This document shows, piece by piece, positions 45,613 to 54,771 of a stretch of DNA of 64,000 nt. The notes under the pieces are model-generated. The model was given only the letters and a program-made list of their open reading frames with translations. It had not been told where the DNA came from and did no database searches. Every line of letters begins with the position of its first letter. Position 1 is the first letter of the stretch. The position numbers and the translations under genes are program-made. The DNA is from Prolixibacter bellariivorans ATCC BAA-1284 (GTDB lineage: Bacteria; Bacteroidota; Bacteroidia; Bacteroidales; Prolixibacteraceae): positions 186,001-250,000 of the forward strand of contig NZ_JHXO01000006.1 of assembly GCF_000621705.1 (NCBI RefSeq). The letters are read 5' to 3'.

Positions 45613-46266
45613 TTATTTCAGTTTGGCCAGAATGGTCTGACGGCCGGTAACGGCTTCGCACATGTCGGCTGTTACTTCTGTGCCAACAGGTAGGAATACA
45701 TCCACCCGGGAACCGAATTTAATGAAGCCCAATTCACCGCCTTGTTCCATCGTGTCACCTTCTTTGGCGTAGGTGACAACCCGTTTGGCCATGGCACCGG
45801 CAATTTGGCGAACCAAAATTTCGGTACCGTCTTCCATTTCAACAACGGTTGTAGTCCGCTCGTTATCGGTTGATGATTTCGGCAGATATGCCGACATGTA
45901 TCGTCCGTTGTGATGCTTTACGTATTTGATTTTCCCGGCAACGGGCAACCAGTTGACATGCACATTGAACAGTGACATGAAAACGGAAACCTGCAATCTG
46001 CGATCCTGAAAATATTCCGTTTCAGTGGTTTCCTCAATGGTTACAATTTGTCCGTCGGCCGGAGCCAGAATGGTTTTGTTCCCATTATTAATTTCCCTGT
46101 CGGGATATCGGAAAAAACGAATGGTAAGTGCTAGTACCGGTGTTGAAATCAACAACATAAACGCGAAGAAATAAGGTTCTCCGCTTTCCCATACGAGGCC
46201 GTTCAGTAACGCCCAAATCAGCACAGCTACTGCAATAATGGCATAGCCTTCTTTGTGTATTCTCAT
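45613..46266 (-). CDS. psd: Phosphatidylserine decarboxylase proenzyme (short form)
   Basis: 217 residues. The self-cleavage site is Gly185-Ser186 in FIKFGSRVDVFLP, which would yield the pyruvoyl group on the alpha chain. This short type has GS in place of the LGST of E. coli Psd. Two hydrophobic segments start the protein, and FNVHVNWLPVAG is the family core. It makes phosphatidylethanolamine. 23 bases before pssA. Confidence 0.92.
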   Translation of the reverse strand: MRIHKEGYAIIAVAVLIWALLNGLVWESGEPYFFAFMLLISTPVLALTIRFFRYPDREINNGNKTILAPADGQIVTIEETTETEYFQDRRLQVSVFMSLFNVHVNWLPVAGKIKYVKHHNGRYMSAYLPKSSTDNERTTTVVEMEDGTEILVRQIAGAMAKRVVTYAKEGDTMEQGGELGFIKFGSRVDVFLPVGTEVTADMCEAVTGRQTILAKLK

Positions 46267-46308
46267 TGTTGGTCTTAAAAATGCTGGGCAAATTTACGTA
46301 AATATTGT

Positions 46309-47133
46309 TCAGCGAAGAAATACAAGAATAAAATATACCATAGGAATAGCCGTTAGAATGCTATCAAAGCGGTCGAGCAGGCCACCGTGTCCCGGCATAA
46401 AACTCCCCGAATCTTTTACTCCTAAGCTTCTTTTAAACATGGATTCAATAAGGTCGCCGAAGGTGCCGGCTACCACGGTAATAGCTGCAATAATGGCCAA
46501 CGGAAAAAAACTGTATTGGTCCCAGAATTGAGCCAGAATAGCTGCCACAATAATTGCGGCTGCCAATCCGCCGAAGAATCCTTCCCATGATTTTTTTGGT
46601 GAAATACGCTCGAACAGCCGGTGTTTGCCAAATTGTGAACCAATCAGGTAGGCACCTGAATCGTTGGCCCAAACGAAAAACAGAAGGCTGAGCAATATTT
46701 TAGGCTCATAGGTATATCCCATTCCTTTGGGAAAAACAAAAAAGTTGAGCAAGGCAAACGGAACCGAAATGTATATCACGCCAATGGCCGTATAGGCAAT
46801 ATTCCGGAATGGCATTTCCATGGACTTATTGCGATAAAGCTCGGCAACAAACAGGGAAAGCATTAGCGGAATCAAGGTTAAGAGCCATGCTTCAGACAAG
46901 GCTCCCCGGGCAACAAAAAAAGACACCAGGAAAAGAACAATGCCAGCGAATATCCCAAGTTTCTGATGAGGCGCAGCACCGGATTGGGCCAGCAAATCGT
47001 AAAATTCTTTCAGTGTAAAACTACTAATGAAAACAAATAACAGGGAAAAGGTATAGGGGCTTATCCAGGTTGCCCCGATAAGCACAGCTACAAACATAGT
47101 TCCCCAAAGAGTACGGACTTTCAGATCGTTCAA
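46309..47133 (-). CDS. cdsA: Phosphatidate cytidylyltransferase
   Basis: 274 residues with about eight membrane helices. The C-terminal signature is intact: FGDLIESMFKRSLGVKDSGS followed by MPGHGGLLDRFDSI. It turns phosphatidic acid and CTP into CDP-diacylglycerol, the substrate for PssA two genes on. Its start overlaps the end of the DUF2007 gene by four bases. Confidence 0.95.
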   Translation of the reverse strand: MNDLKVRTLWGTMFVAVLIGATWISPYTFSLLFVFISSFTLKEFYDLLAQSGAAPHQKLGIFAGIVLFLVSFFVARGALSEAWLLTLIPLMLSLFVAELYRNKSMEMPFRNIAYTAIGVIYISVPFALLNFFVFPKGMGYTYEPKILLSLLFFVWANDSGAYLIGSQFGKHRLFERISPKKSWEGFFGGLAAAIIVAAILAQFWDQYSFFPLAIIAAITVVAGTFGDLIESMFKRSLGVKDSGSFMPGHGGLLDRFDSILTAIPMVYFILVFLR

Positions 47134-47345
47134 TTTTCCCCGCTTTTCAGATTTTTAATGATGTCCAGCGCTTTCTCTTCATTTTCTTCGCGGACATAAA
47201 CTTCTATGTCGCCAAAAGTAGTAAAAGTTGAATCTTTATGATTCATGATAAGCGCTTCAATTCCGCTTTCTTCGAGCAGATCTTTGGCCATCTGAGCCTT
47301 AAAGTCCTGTCCGGTCATGAAAATTTGTTTCCAACCTTTTTCCAT
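47130..47345 (-). CDS. DUF2007 small protein
   Basis: 71 residues with the ferredoxin-like pattern of DUF2007: IFMTGQDFKAQMAKDLLEES, then an edge strand FGDIEVYVREENEEKALDII. DUF2007 proteins are tagged putative signal transducers on weak grounds. It overlaps cdsA by four bases (ATGA-type coupling). Confidence 0.82.
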   Translation of the reverse strand: MEKGWKQIFMTGQDFKAQMAKDLLEESGIEALIMNHKDSTFTTFGDIEVYVREENEEKALDIIKNLKSGEN

Positions 47346-47363
47346 AACATTCCCTTCTTTTGT

Positions 47364-48017
47364 TTATTCATATTCCGTTAGCAAAACATGCAAGGCTTTG
47401 GGACCGTGTGCGCCCATTACCAATGTTTTCTCTATATCGGCTGTTCGGCTGGGGCCTGCAATATGCGTTATCTGCGATGGAAGGTTTTCACCGTATTGCT
47501 CTTCCATTCTGATAAGTGCCTCTTCCAGTGTCCGCACAAGTTGCATGGGCGTGGCTACAACCATGTGCACGGCAGGGAAGAAATGTAGCTTTCGTCCGCT
47601 GGTGCTACCCGAGTGAACTAAAACTCCTCCGGTTTCAGCAATCAGCCATTCACAGCCGGTAAGTGCTGCCTCTGTTTCCGGAAAACGCTGCATGTTGGAA
47701 GTTACCTCTAAACCGGCATCTTTCAAAATTTCTGTCAGTTCATTATCGCGGCAAAATACGAATGGCCATCTATAGTTATCATGGAGTTTGTTCAACGTAT
47801 TGAGCAGCTCTTCCCGATTTTTAACTGAATGAAATGTGCCTTGAATTTTTTCCAGTTCCTGCTGAAACTGTTCGGTTAACGTAAGGTCCGAAACAGGAAA
47901 AACCGGAGAGGGCTTTTTTTGCGCCTTTCCGGTTATTCCGTTTTGTTCGTTTCTCTGCCTGTGGGCAGAATTTTTTATCCTGTCAAGTATTTGTTCCCTG
48001 GCATTGGGATTTTTCAT
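47364..48017 (-). CDS. LUD-domain protein (LutC/YkgG family)
   Basis: 217 residues. The LUD core shows WLIAETGGVLVHSGSTSGRK and HIAGPSRTADIEKTLVMGAH. LutC is part of the LutABC lactate dehydrogenase in other bacteria, but lutA and lutB are absent here. A lone LUD gene after ftsH is often seen in Bacteroidota and may have another role. It starts one base before the ftsH stop region ends (gap of one base). Confidence 0.82.
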   Translation of the reverse strand: MKNPNAREQILDRIKNSAHRQRNEQNGITGKAQKKPSPVFPVSDLTLTEQFQQELEKIQGTFHSVKNREELLNTLNKLHDNYRWPFVFCRDNELTEILKDAGLEVTSNMQRFPETEAALTGCEWLIAETGGVLVHSGSTSGRKLHFFPAVHMVVATPMQLVRTLEEALIRMEEQYGENLPSQITHIAGPSRTADIEKTLVMGAHGPKALHVLLTEYE

Positions 48018-48018
48018 G

Positions 48019-50100
48019 TCAGGCAGTTTCTTTGTTATCCGTTGGCGAATCTTTCGGCGCGGTAGTTGGAGGCGAAGTCAACGGCTTGTTTTCGGTATTG
48101 TCAGCCATCGGAACTTCTATCTTTTTTTCCGGTCCCTTTAGCGGATCCCATGGGCGGGGTCCAAAAATCGCTTCCAAATCTTCGGAGAAGATAACCTCGC
48201 GCTCGAGTAATTTTTCAGCCAGTTGTTTATGTCCATCAGCGTTGTCGGCCAGAATTTTTCGGGCCCGCTGATATTGAACATCAATCAGCTCTTTAATCTC
48301 TGAATCAATCAACTCAGCTGTATGGTCGCTATAAGGTTTATTGAAACTGTAATCCGACTGTCCGGTTGAATCGTAGAAACTTACATTTCCTACGGCGTCG
48401 CTCATTCCGAAATAGCAAACCATAGCGTACGTTGTTTTGTACACTTTCTCCAGGTCATTTTGCGCACCGGAAGAGATCGTACCAAATACGTTTTCTTCCG
48501 CGGCCCTGCCTCCAAGTGTTGCACAAACTTCGTCCAGCATCTGCTCACGCGTGGTAATCTGTCTTTCTTCCGGAAGATACCAGGCTGCACCTAAGGCTTT
48601 CCCGCGAGGAACAATGGTTACTTTTACCAGCGGATGCGCGTGCTCCAGCAACCAACTAACGGTAGCATGTCCCGCTTCGTGGTAGGCAATGGTTGCCTTC
48701 TCATCCGGCGATATAATTTTATTCTTTTTCTCAAGTCCTCCAATGATTCGGTCAACCGCATCCAGGAAATCCTGTTTTTGTACTGTTTCCTTCAACCTAC
48801 GGGCAGCAATCAAGGCAGCTTCGTTACAAACGTTGGCGATATCGGCTCCGGAGAATCCGGGCGTTTGTTTTGCCAAAAAGCCAACGTCAACATCTTCCCC
48901 TTTCCGCAAAGGTTTCAGGTGTACCTGGAAGATCTCTTTCCGTTCGTTAATATCCGGTAGTTCTACATGAATCTGTCGATCGAAACGTCCTGCACGCATC
49001 AGGGCACGGTCGAGGATATCGGCGCGGTTGGTGGCTGCCAGAATGATGACTCCGGAATTGGTATCGAAACCATCCATTTCGGTCAGCAACTGGTTCAGTG
49101 TATTCTCGCGCTCGTCGTTCGAGCCCATATTGGGATTCCGTCCACGTGCACGTCCAATGGCGTCAATCTCATCGATAAAGACGATACACGGAGCTTTCTC
49201 TTTTGCTTGTTTAAACAGGTCGCGTACACGTGATGCCCCAACTCCCACAAACATTTCGACAAAGTCGGAACCTGACATGGAGAAGAAGGGAACATTTGCT
49301 TCACCGGCTACGGCACGGGCGAGTAATGTTTTCCCGGTTCCGGGAGGTCCAACCAGCAATGCACCTTTCGGAATTTTTCCTCCCAGTTTGGTGTATCGTC
49401 CGGGGTTCCTCAGGAATTCCACAATCTCCTCGATTTCCTGTTTCGCTTCGGCGAGTCCGGCAACATCTTTGAAAGTTGTGCTGACACGAGAATCTTTATC
49501 GAAAACTTTTGCCTGCGATTTTCCGACATTGAAGATATTAGAACCTGCACCTCCTCCGGCACCACGGCTCATTCGGCGGAAAATCCACCACCAGATAGCG
49601 ACCAGCAACAAAATGGGCAGCATCCAGTTCATGATGTCTATGAAAATGTCCCGTCGTGTTTCGTAGGTCAGAATTACCTGATCCTTTTCGGGAAGATCCG
49701 CCTGAACTTGTTTCAGATTTTGCTCGAAAGTGTCGACCGAACCGATGATAAAGTAAAACTGAGGTCCTGCTTTGGTTGGAGTACCAAAACCCTTGTCAAA
49801 TTTCGATTTATATTTTTCGTAAGCGCTATCTTTCAGGAATATCTCAGCCCGCTCGCGGTTAACGACGACTATTTTCTTAATGTCACCATTCTTCAGCATG
49901 GTGTTTTTCACTTCGCGCCAATTGGTTTCGACGGGAGAACCGCCCGAACCAAAATACTGAAGCGCAATGAAGATCAGGATAATAATCCCATAAATATAAA
50001 TGGGATTAAACTTGGGATTAAAGCGACCTTTGCCACCACCTTGCGGCTTATTGTTCGGCATGCCCGATCCATTATTCTTTTTGATGTTATTATCAGCCAT
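48019..50100 (-). CDS. ftsH: ATP-dependent zinc metalloprotease FtsH
   Basis: 693 residues from the ATG at 50100 ([20 protein letters not shown]); an earlier start would overlap rsfS. Two membrane helices ([17 protein letters not shown] and [16 protein letters not shown]) flank a periplasmic domain. AAA+ follows: Walker A GPPGTGKT, Walker [24 protein letters not shown], then zinc site HEAGH. It degrades membrane and short-lived proteins; in E. coli it sets phospholipid-LPS balance. It lies 7 bases after rsfS. Confidence 0.96.
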   Translation of the reverse strand: MADNNIKKNNGSGMPNNKPQGGGKGRFNPKFNPIYIYGIIILIFIALQYFGSGGSPVETNWREVKNTMLKNGDIKKIVVVNRERAEIFLKDSAYEKYKSKFDKGFGTPTKAGPQFYFIIGSVDTFEQNLKQVQADLPEKDQVILTYETRRDIFIDIMNWMLPILLLVAIWWWIFRRMSRGAGGGAGSNIFNVGKSQAKVFDKDSRVSTTFKDVAGLAEAKQEIEEIVEFLRNPGRYTKLGGKIPKGALLVGPPGTGKTLLARAVAGEANVPFFSMSGSDFVEMFVGVGASRVRDLFKQAKEKAPCIVFIDEIDAIGRARGRNPNMGSNDERENTLNQLLTEMDGFDTNSGVIILAATNRADILDRALMRAGRFDRQIHVELPDINERKEIFQVHLKPLRKGEDVDVGFLAKQTPGFSGADIANVCNEAALIAARRLKETVQKQDFLDAVDRIIGGLEKKNKIISPDEKATIAYHEAGHATVSWLLEHAHPLVKVTIVPRGKALGAAWYLPEERQITTREQMLDEVCATLGGRAAEENVFGTISSGAQNDLEKVYKTTYAMVCYFGMSDAVGNVSFYDSTGQSDYSFNKPYSDHTAELIDSEIKELIDVQYQRARKILADNADGHKQLAEKLLEREVIFSEDLEAIFGPRPWDPLKGPEKKIEVPMADNTENKPLTSPPTTAPKDSPTDNKETA

Positions 50101-50107
50101 ATAGAGT

Positions 50108-50485
50108 TCAACTTTCTGATTCAATTTGTATAATCCGGGCATCGGCCCATAGTTCTTCCAGATCATAAAACCTTCGATACTGTTCCTGGAAAACATGCAC
50201 CATCACATCGCCATAATCAAGAAGAATCCATTGAGCATTTTGATATCCGTCCTTATGCCAAACCCTGGTATTCTCAATTTCCTCGACGGTTTCTTCAACT
50301 GAATGGGCAATCGAATCGGCGTGTGTATTGGAATTTCCGTGACAAATAATGAAATTGTCACACTCTGTATTACCCAATTTCTTCAGATCAATATTTATGA
50401 TATCGAGGCCTTTCTTGCGGCGTATTCCTTCAACAATTGCCTCGATAAGATGTTCGGAATCGCTGTTCCGGGTCTTATTCACCAT
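50108..50485 (-). CDS. rsfS: Ribosomal silencing factor RsfS
   Basis: 125 residues: DIINIDLKKLGNTECDNFII and WILLDYGDVMVHVFQEQYRR are the family marks. RsfS binds protein uL14 on the large subunit and blocks joining to the small subunit, saving energy in starvation. First gene of a seven-gene minus-strand operon reaching pssA. Divergent from birA. Confidence 0.95.
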   Translation of the reverse strand: MVNKTRNSDSEHLIEAIVEGIRRKKGLDIINIDLKKLGNTECDNFIICHGNSNTHADSIAHSVEETVEEIENTRVWHKDGYQNAQWILLDYGDVMVHVFQEQYRRFYDLEELWADARIIQIESES

Positions 50486-50503
50486 GTACTGAATTTAAAA
50501 TTA

Positions 50504-50511
50504 CAAAGATA
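50504..50511 (-). promoter_or_regulatory. -7 box for the rsfS-ftsH-...-pssA operon
   Basis: Minus strand TATCTTTG, an exact TAnnTTTG, 18 bases before the rsfS ATG. No good -33 TTTG. Confidence 0.55.
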
Positions 50512-50601
50512 ATTTTTTTAACCAGATCGCTGTAAAATTGCGATTTTGTTAAGTTATTGAAAAATTGGTTGCCATCTTTACATCCAAAATGTAATTACAA
50601 C

Positions 50602-51348
50602 ATGCGCACAATCATTGGCAATCAGATGGAACATCTGAGCCGGACAGACTCGACCAATAACTATGCCAGCAGGCAACTCATGACAAAACGTCTGCCGGAA
50701 GGAATTGTTTACTCAACTTCGGCCCAGGAGAAGGGGAGAGGACAAGTAAATCAACATTGGGAAAGTGAGCCAGGGAAAAACATAACGATGAGTGTCGTTC
50801 TTTATCCGGAGTTTGTTCCCATCCTCAGTCAGTTTTTGATATCGAAGGCGGTTGCTCTGGCAGTCCATGATTTTGTGAGTGCTTATGTGCCGGATGCGCA
50901 CATCAAATGGCCCAATGATATTTACGTAGAAAAAAAGAAAATCGCCGGAACGCTGATAGAGAATTCCTTGCGCGGAGGAGTTATTTCTTCGAGCATTGTG
51001 GGCATCGGGCTAAATATTAACCAGAGGTTATTTGTGAGTGATGCGCCGAATCCGGTTTCATTATCCTTATTAACAGATCAGCAATTTGATTTAGACGACT
51101 GCATGGAGGAACTTTGCGACCGGTTGGACGACTGGTATATGCAGTTAAAAACCGGTGAAATTCAGAAAATCAATGAAGCTTACGAGCGAAGATTATTCCG
51201 GATGGACGAATGGGCTCCTTATCGGGCAGGAGAAGAAGAATTCGAAGGGAAAATTACCGGCGTGGATGAAATAGGTCGTTTGGTGATTGAAAAACGGGAC
51301 GGTACCAAACAACAATTCCACCTGAAAGAGGTGGAATTTATGATTTGA
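50602..51348 (+). CDS. birA: Biotin-[acetyl-CoA-carboxylase] ligase
   Basis: 248 residues from the ATG at 50602 (MRTIIGNQMEHLSRTDSTNN); the upstream frame adds a non-conserved tail. Biotin-binding loop GRGQVNQHWES and the motif IKWPNDIYVEKKKIAG are present. It lacks the N-terminal helix-turn-helix of E. coli BirA, so it is a ligase only and not a repressor. Its stop abuts the stop of the converging SRPBCC gene. Confidence 0.93.
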   Translation: MRTIIGNQMEHLSRTDSTNNYASRQLMTKRLPEGIVYSTSAQEKGRGQVNQHWESEPGKNITMSVVLYPEFVPILSQFLISKAVALAVHDFVSAYVPDAHIKWPNDIYVEKKKIAGTLIENSLRGGVISSSIVGIGLNINQRLFVSDAPNPVSLSLLTDQQFDLDDCMEELCDRLDDWYMQLKTGEIQKINEAYERRLFRMDEWAPYRAGEEEFEGKITGVDEIGRLVIEKRDGTKQQFHLKEVEFMI

Positions 51349-51840
51349 TTACGATTCGATTTCACCGGAAGATTCACTGCTCAGGTTAAAAGGAATTCGG
51401 CTGACGGCTTCTGCCATTTTATCGATACCTTCTTTTAGGTGTTTGTTCACCATCATTTTAATCATTGGATTCAAATCGGCGTGGAGGGTTAATCTCAATT
51501 TGCACGAGTTTTCGTTTACCGGAACAAGTTGTATCCAGAAATGAAACTGAAAAGGAACGGTTCCGTCACCGGTCAACTTAATGGTCTTCTCCGGTTCACG
51601 CTCAACAATTTTCATCCCGACTTTACCTATAGGGCTGATTTTAAATGAGCAATTATCGGGTGTCGCCTCAAATTCTTCGATGTTGATTTCCGGAGCGTTC
51701 GGTATCTGTTCACGGACTTTTTCAATGTTTTCCGGTTTTAGCAGCGGTTTCAGGTTCTCCAGATTAGAGAGTTTTTGGTAAACAAGTTCCTGACCAAACT
51801 CAATGGTCTTTACCTCACTCACATATTTTTCTGTTCCCAT
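51349..51840 (-). CDS. SRPBCC (START-like) domain protein
   Basis: 163 residues. Alternating strands (YVSEVKTIEFGQELVYQKLS) and a long last helix (MIKMMVNKHLKEGIDKMAEA) fit a lipid- or ligand-binding SRPBCC fold. No ligand can be named. It follows pyrE after a terminator hairpin, which could make its expression depend on read-through. Confidence 0.78.
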   Translation of the reverse strand: MGTEKYVSEVKTIEFGQELVYQKLSNLENLKPLLKPENIEKVREQIPNAPEINIEEFEATPDNCSFKISPIGKVGMKIVEREPEKTIKLTGDGTVPFQFHFWIQLVPVNENSCKLRLTLHADLNPMIKMMVNKHLKEGIDKMAEAVSRIPFNLSSESSGEIES

Positions 51841-51855
51841 GGTATTCGTCTTGGT

Positions 51856-51894
51856 TAAAAAAATAAGCCGGGCATTGATAACCAGTGCCCGGCT
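51856..51894 (-). terminator. Terminator or attenuator after pyrE
   Basis: AGCCGGGCA (51866-51874) pairs with TGCCCGGCT (51886-51894); a T-rich run follows on the minus strand. It stands between the pyrE stop and the SRPBCC ATG, ending only 15 bases before that ATG. Confidence 0.82.
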
Positions 51895-51918
51895 GCAAAA
51901 ATAGAATATATCGTTTGA

Positions 51919-52551
51919 TTATCGTCCCCAGTGAGCCGGATCTTGTCTCCAGCGGTTCAGATTTTCCAGTTGACTATCGGTAATCTCACCCGATTGGTGT
52001 GCTACTTTCAGCAACAGGTTGTAGTTGCTAAGCGAAGTTAGTTCAACATCTGCTTCTTTGAATTTCTCAGCAGCAACCGAAAAGTTGTAGGAGAAGATGG
52101 AGAGCATTCCCATCACATCAGCACCGTAATTGCGTAGAGCGGTAACGGCGTTCAGGGAGCTTAATCCGGTAGAAACCAAATCCTCAATGACAACAACTTT
52201 TTTGCTTGGTTGTAAGTCACCTTCGATGAGATTTTCCAATCCGTGATCTTTCGGCTTAGAGCGAACATACACAAATGGCAAACCCATTTCTTCGGCAACC
52301 AAAGCGCCGTGAGCGATAGCTCCCGTTGCCACTCCGGCGATTACTTCCGCTTCCGGATATTTCTCTTTAATGAGTTTGGCAAATTGTTCGTAAATGAATT
52401 TGCGTGTTTCCGGATATGATAAAACCTTGCGGTTATCACAGTAAATCGGTGCTTTCCATCCTGATGCCCAGGTGAAAGGTGTTTCCGGCGATATTTTAAT
52501 GGTGTTTATAGCGAGTAATCGTTTGGCGACCTCAATTTGTAGAGCTTCCAT
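51919..52551 (-). CDS. pyrE: Orotate phosphoribosyltransferase
   Basis: 210 residues. The PRPP motif VVVIEDLVSTGLSSLNAV and the loop VRSKPKDHGLENLIEG are intact. It joins orotate to PRPP giving OMP in pyrimidine synthesis. No other pyr gene is adjacent, and I see no attenuator in its leader. The gap to the thioredoxin-like gene upstream is 120 bases. Confidence 0.95.
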   Translation of the reverse strand: MEALQIEVAKRLLAINTIKISPETPFTWASGWKAPIYCDNRKVLSYPETRKFIYEQFAKLIKEKYPEAEVIAGVATGAIAHGALVAEEMGLPFVYVRSKPKDHGLENLIEGDLQPSKKVVVIEDLVSTGLSSLNAVTALRNYGADVMGMLSIFSYNFSVAAEKFKEADVELTSLSNYNLLLKVAHQSGEITDSQLENLNRWRQDPAHWGR

Positions 52552-52671
52552 AGCGGTAGTTGATTTTTGTTTTCATGCAAAATTAACAAGATTTTTTAAG
52601 TAGACCGATTAAAAGTGCTGGACGAATTCAACTTAAGATAAGGATCATCTTGCATAAGTGTTTGCATAACA

Positions 52672-54108
52672 CTACTTGGCGGAAGAACGGGCAGCTGCTC
52701 TCTTTCGCTGATTTTCGGTGTTCCGGAAAACCCGGATGAACGCGGCCTGAAATCCTCTGGAAACCGCTGGAGCAGGAGATAAAAGTAATTTACCATCGGG
52801 GCCTACCAGGTAATAAGTTGGATAATCTTTAACCCGATATTGGTCAGCGAGTTTTTGGTTCCCCGATGCATCGAGCAACGGCCAGTTGTAGCCATTCTTT
52901 TCCCAGATTTGCTTTGCGGCGCTAAAATCATCGCCCATCGACACCGAAACGACCGTCATTACCTGCTGATAACGTTGCTGAACATTCTTCAGCAATTTCA
53001 AGTCCTCGAGACTTTCGTTGTTATCGGTGCTGAAGAAATTCAGGTACACATATCTTCCATGAAACGAACTCAATGCAGTTTTTTGTCCTGCGCTGGTTTT
53101 CAGGTTGAAAGAAGGTGCTTCACTTCCGGTCATCACTTCTGTGAGGTGTTTTGTGACGCCTTTGGCTATCTGTCTGTATTCGGCAGTAGTCGCTTCTGTT
53201 TCGGCGTGTTTCAGCGTCAGTAGAACTCCTTTTTTATCGAAGAAGGAAGAATAAAAACCGTCGTTCAATCCTTTCAAAATTGCTAATTCGGCAAACGAAG
53301 TATGGTATCCTTTCCCTCTAAAGAACTCTACCAATCCCTTCCAGTTTCCGCTGTCCACCAAAGGAGATATTTTTTCAAATTCTACCGATTGCGCTTTCTT
53401 TTTCAGGAAATTGGTAAACATGGTCCGGAACAATTCCTGGTACTTTGAATTTCCCATTTCCACCGGCCGGGTGGCAAAATATTTCATGACGACGGCATTC
53501 GGGTTCCGTTGGCTGACGTCATATTCCAGTCCTACATAGTAATACTTCTTCGTCACATTGAAGTAGGCTGATTTCGTATCCGGAAAGGTCTTTTCGAGTT
53601 GTGCGATAATCTCACCAGCGACTCGCTGTGAAGCGTCGTGGTAAATTTCGTTTACATTCTGATTGATTTGGTGGGTAAGCTCTTCCACAAACTCCCGTAT
53701 CTTGAAATTGATATCGTTTTTAGGACGGTTTTTTAAGCCCAGCCAATAGGGCGTGGGTTTGAAATAAGGACTTTTCTTCTGAGCCGGTGTTAGAGGCGAA
53801 TATTTGGGCAGGATAACATGATATTCCTGACCGGGTTCCACCACCAAAACTCCCTGGTATTTATCCAGGTTGCAATACACCTGATGTGTTTTGGACGTGG
53901 GAAATGAAAGTGAAAAGCTTCCGTCGCTGTTAATCGTTGTGGAGGCCAGCTGAACATCTTTGTACAAAACCGGATCGGGATGATAGTAAAAGGTGATGTT
54001 CTTTCCTGAATAATCCGGGGCTACTCCGCTGATGGTTACTTCCGAAGCCTCTGCTTGCAAGGCCAGGCTTAACCAAGCCAAGACGATAAAAAACAATCTC
54101 TTAATCAT
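52672..54108 (-). CDS. Thioredoxin-fold envelope protein lacking the CxxC motif
   Basis: 478 residues from the ATG at 54108 (signal peptide RLFFIVLAWLSLALQAEA). The first 300 residues contain a carboxypeptidase-regulatory-like beta start (VTISGVAPDYSGKNITFYYH) and a helical middle. The last about 140 residues form a TlpA/AhpC-type thioredoxin domain (GSEAPSFNLKTSAGQKTALS, YPTYYLVGPDGKL with the cis-Pro). At the active site the strand YVYLNFFSTDNNESLEDL carries no cysteine, so it should have no disulfide activity. It starts four bases after coaD. A binding or scaffold role is inference. Confidence 0.82.
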   Translation of the reverse strand: MIKRLFFIVLAWLSLALQAEASEVTISGVAPDYSGKNITFYYHPDPVLYKDVQLASTTINSDGSFSLSFPTSKTHQVYCNLDKYQGVLVVEPGQEYHVILPKYSPLTPAQKKSPYFKPTPYWLGLKNRPKNDINFKIREFVEELTHQINQNVNEIYHDASQRVAGEIIAQLEKTFPDTKSAYFNVTKKYYYVGLEYDVSQRNPNAVVMKYFATRPVEMGNSKYQELFRTMFTNFLKKKAQSVEFEKISPLVDSGNWKGLVEFFRGKGYHTSFAELAILKGLNDGFYSSFFDKKGVLLTLKHAETEATTAEYRQIAKGVTKHLTEVMTGSEAPSFNLKTSAGQKTALSSFHGRYVYLNFFSTDNNESLEDLKLLKNVQQRYQQVMTVVSVSMGDDFSAAKQIWEKNGYNWPLLDASGNQKLADQYRVKDYPTYYLVGPDGKLLLSPAPAVSRGFQAAFIRVFRNTENQRKRAAARSSAK

Positions 54109-54112
54109 CAAC

Positions 54113-54601
54113 TCACGATTCTTCCTGTTCGGTATAAAATTCCTTAATATCCAGTTGTTTGGGAAGGAACATGCTGGCATCGCCGCCGTGACGAAGAATG
54201 TCGCGTACAATGGTCGAGGTGATCGGCGTATGCTCCGGTGTAGTTAATAGGAAAACCGTTTCAATTTCCGGATGCATCTTTTTGTTGACCTGGGCAATGG
54301 CGCGTTCGTATTCAAAATCGGCAGCAGTACGCAAACCTCTCAGAATGTATTGTGCGTGTACCTTCCGGCAGTAATCAACGGTTAGTCCTTCAAATTTCCC
54401 AACACTGACCTTGGGCTCATTCTCGAAAACCTTTTTAATCCACTCTTTGCGCTTGGTAAGTGGATAGAACGGTTTCTTGTTCGAGTTATAGCCAATCATG
54501 ATAATGATTTGATCAAAAAGCGGAATGGCACGTCTGACGATGGATTCGTGCCCAATGGTGAAAGGGTCGAAAGAGCCCGGGAAAATTGCGATTTTTTCCA
54601 T
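54113..54601 (-). CDS. coaD: Pantetheine-phosphate adenylyltransferase
   Basis: 162 residues. The nucleotidyltransferase motifs FPGSFDPFTIGHESIV and LLTTPEHTPITSTIVRD are clear. It adds AMP to 4'-phosphopantetheine, the fourth step in CoA synthesis. The thioredoxin-like gene follows after four bases, so the two are in one transcript. Confidence 0.96.
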   Translation of the reverse strand: MEKIAIFPGSFDPFTIGHESIVRRAIPLFDQIIIMIGYNSNKKPFYPLTKRKEWIKKVFENEPKVSVGKFEGLTVDYCRKVHAQYILRGLRTAADFEYERAIAQVNKKMHPEIETVFLLTTPEHTPITSTIVRDILRHGGDASMFLPKQLDIKEFYTEQEES

Positions 54602-54771
54602 TGATTGCTGTTTGTGTATTACAAAACTAAAAAGAATTTCGTGAAAGCCTCCATTTTATTGGAAAGGTGGCATATTTCAGTTTTCCTGCTCGTTTTCCTG
54701 AATCACAAGAAAAAAGTTTCCTAAATTGGCGGGAAGAGAAAATATTCATAACCAAATAGAAATCAATAACC

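Noticed and set aside
47364-48017. Lactate-utilisation operon (lutABC)
   Set aside because: Only the LUD protein is present; its neighbours are ftsH and phospholipid genes.
50101-50196. Earlier ftsH start
   Set aside because: It would overlap rsfS by about 90 bases, and the ATG at 50100 gives the normal hydrophilic FtsH start.
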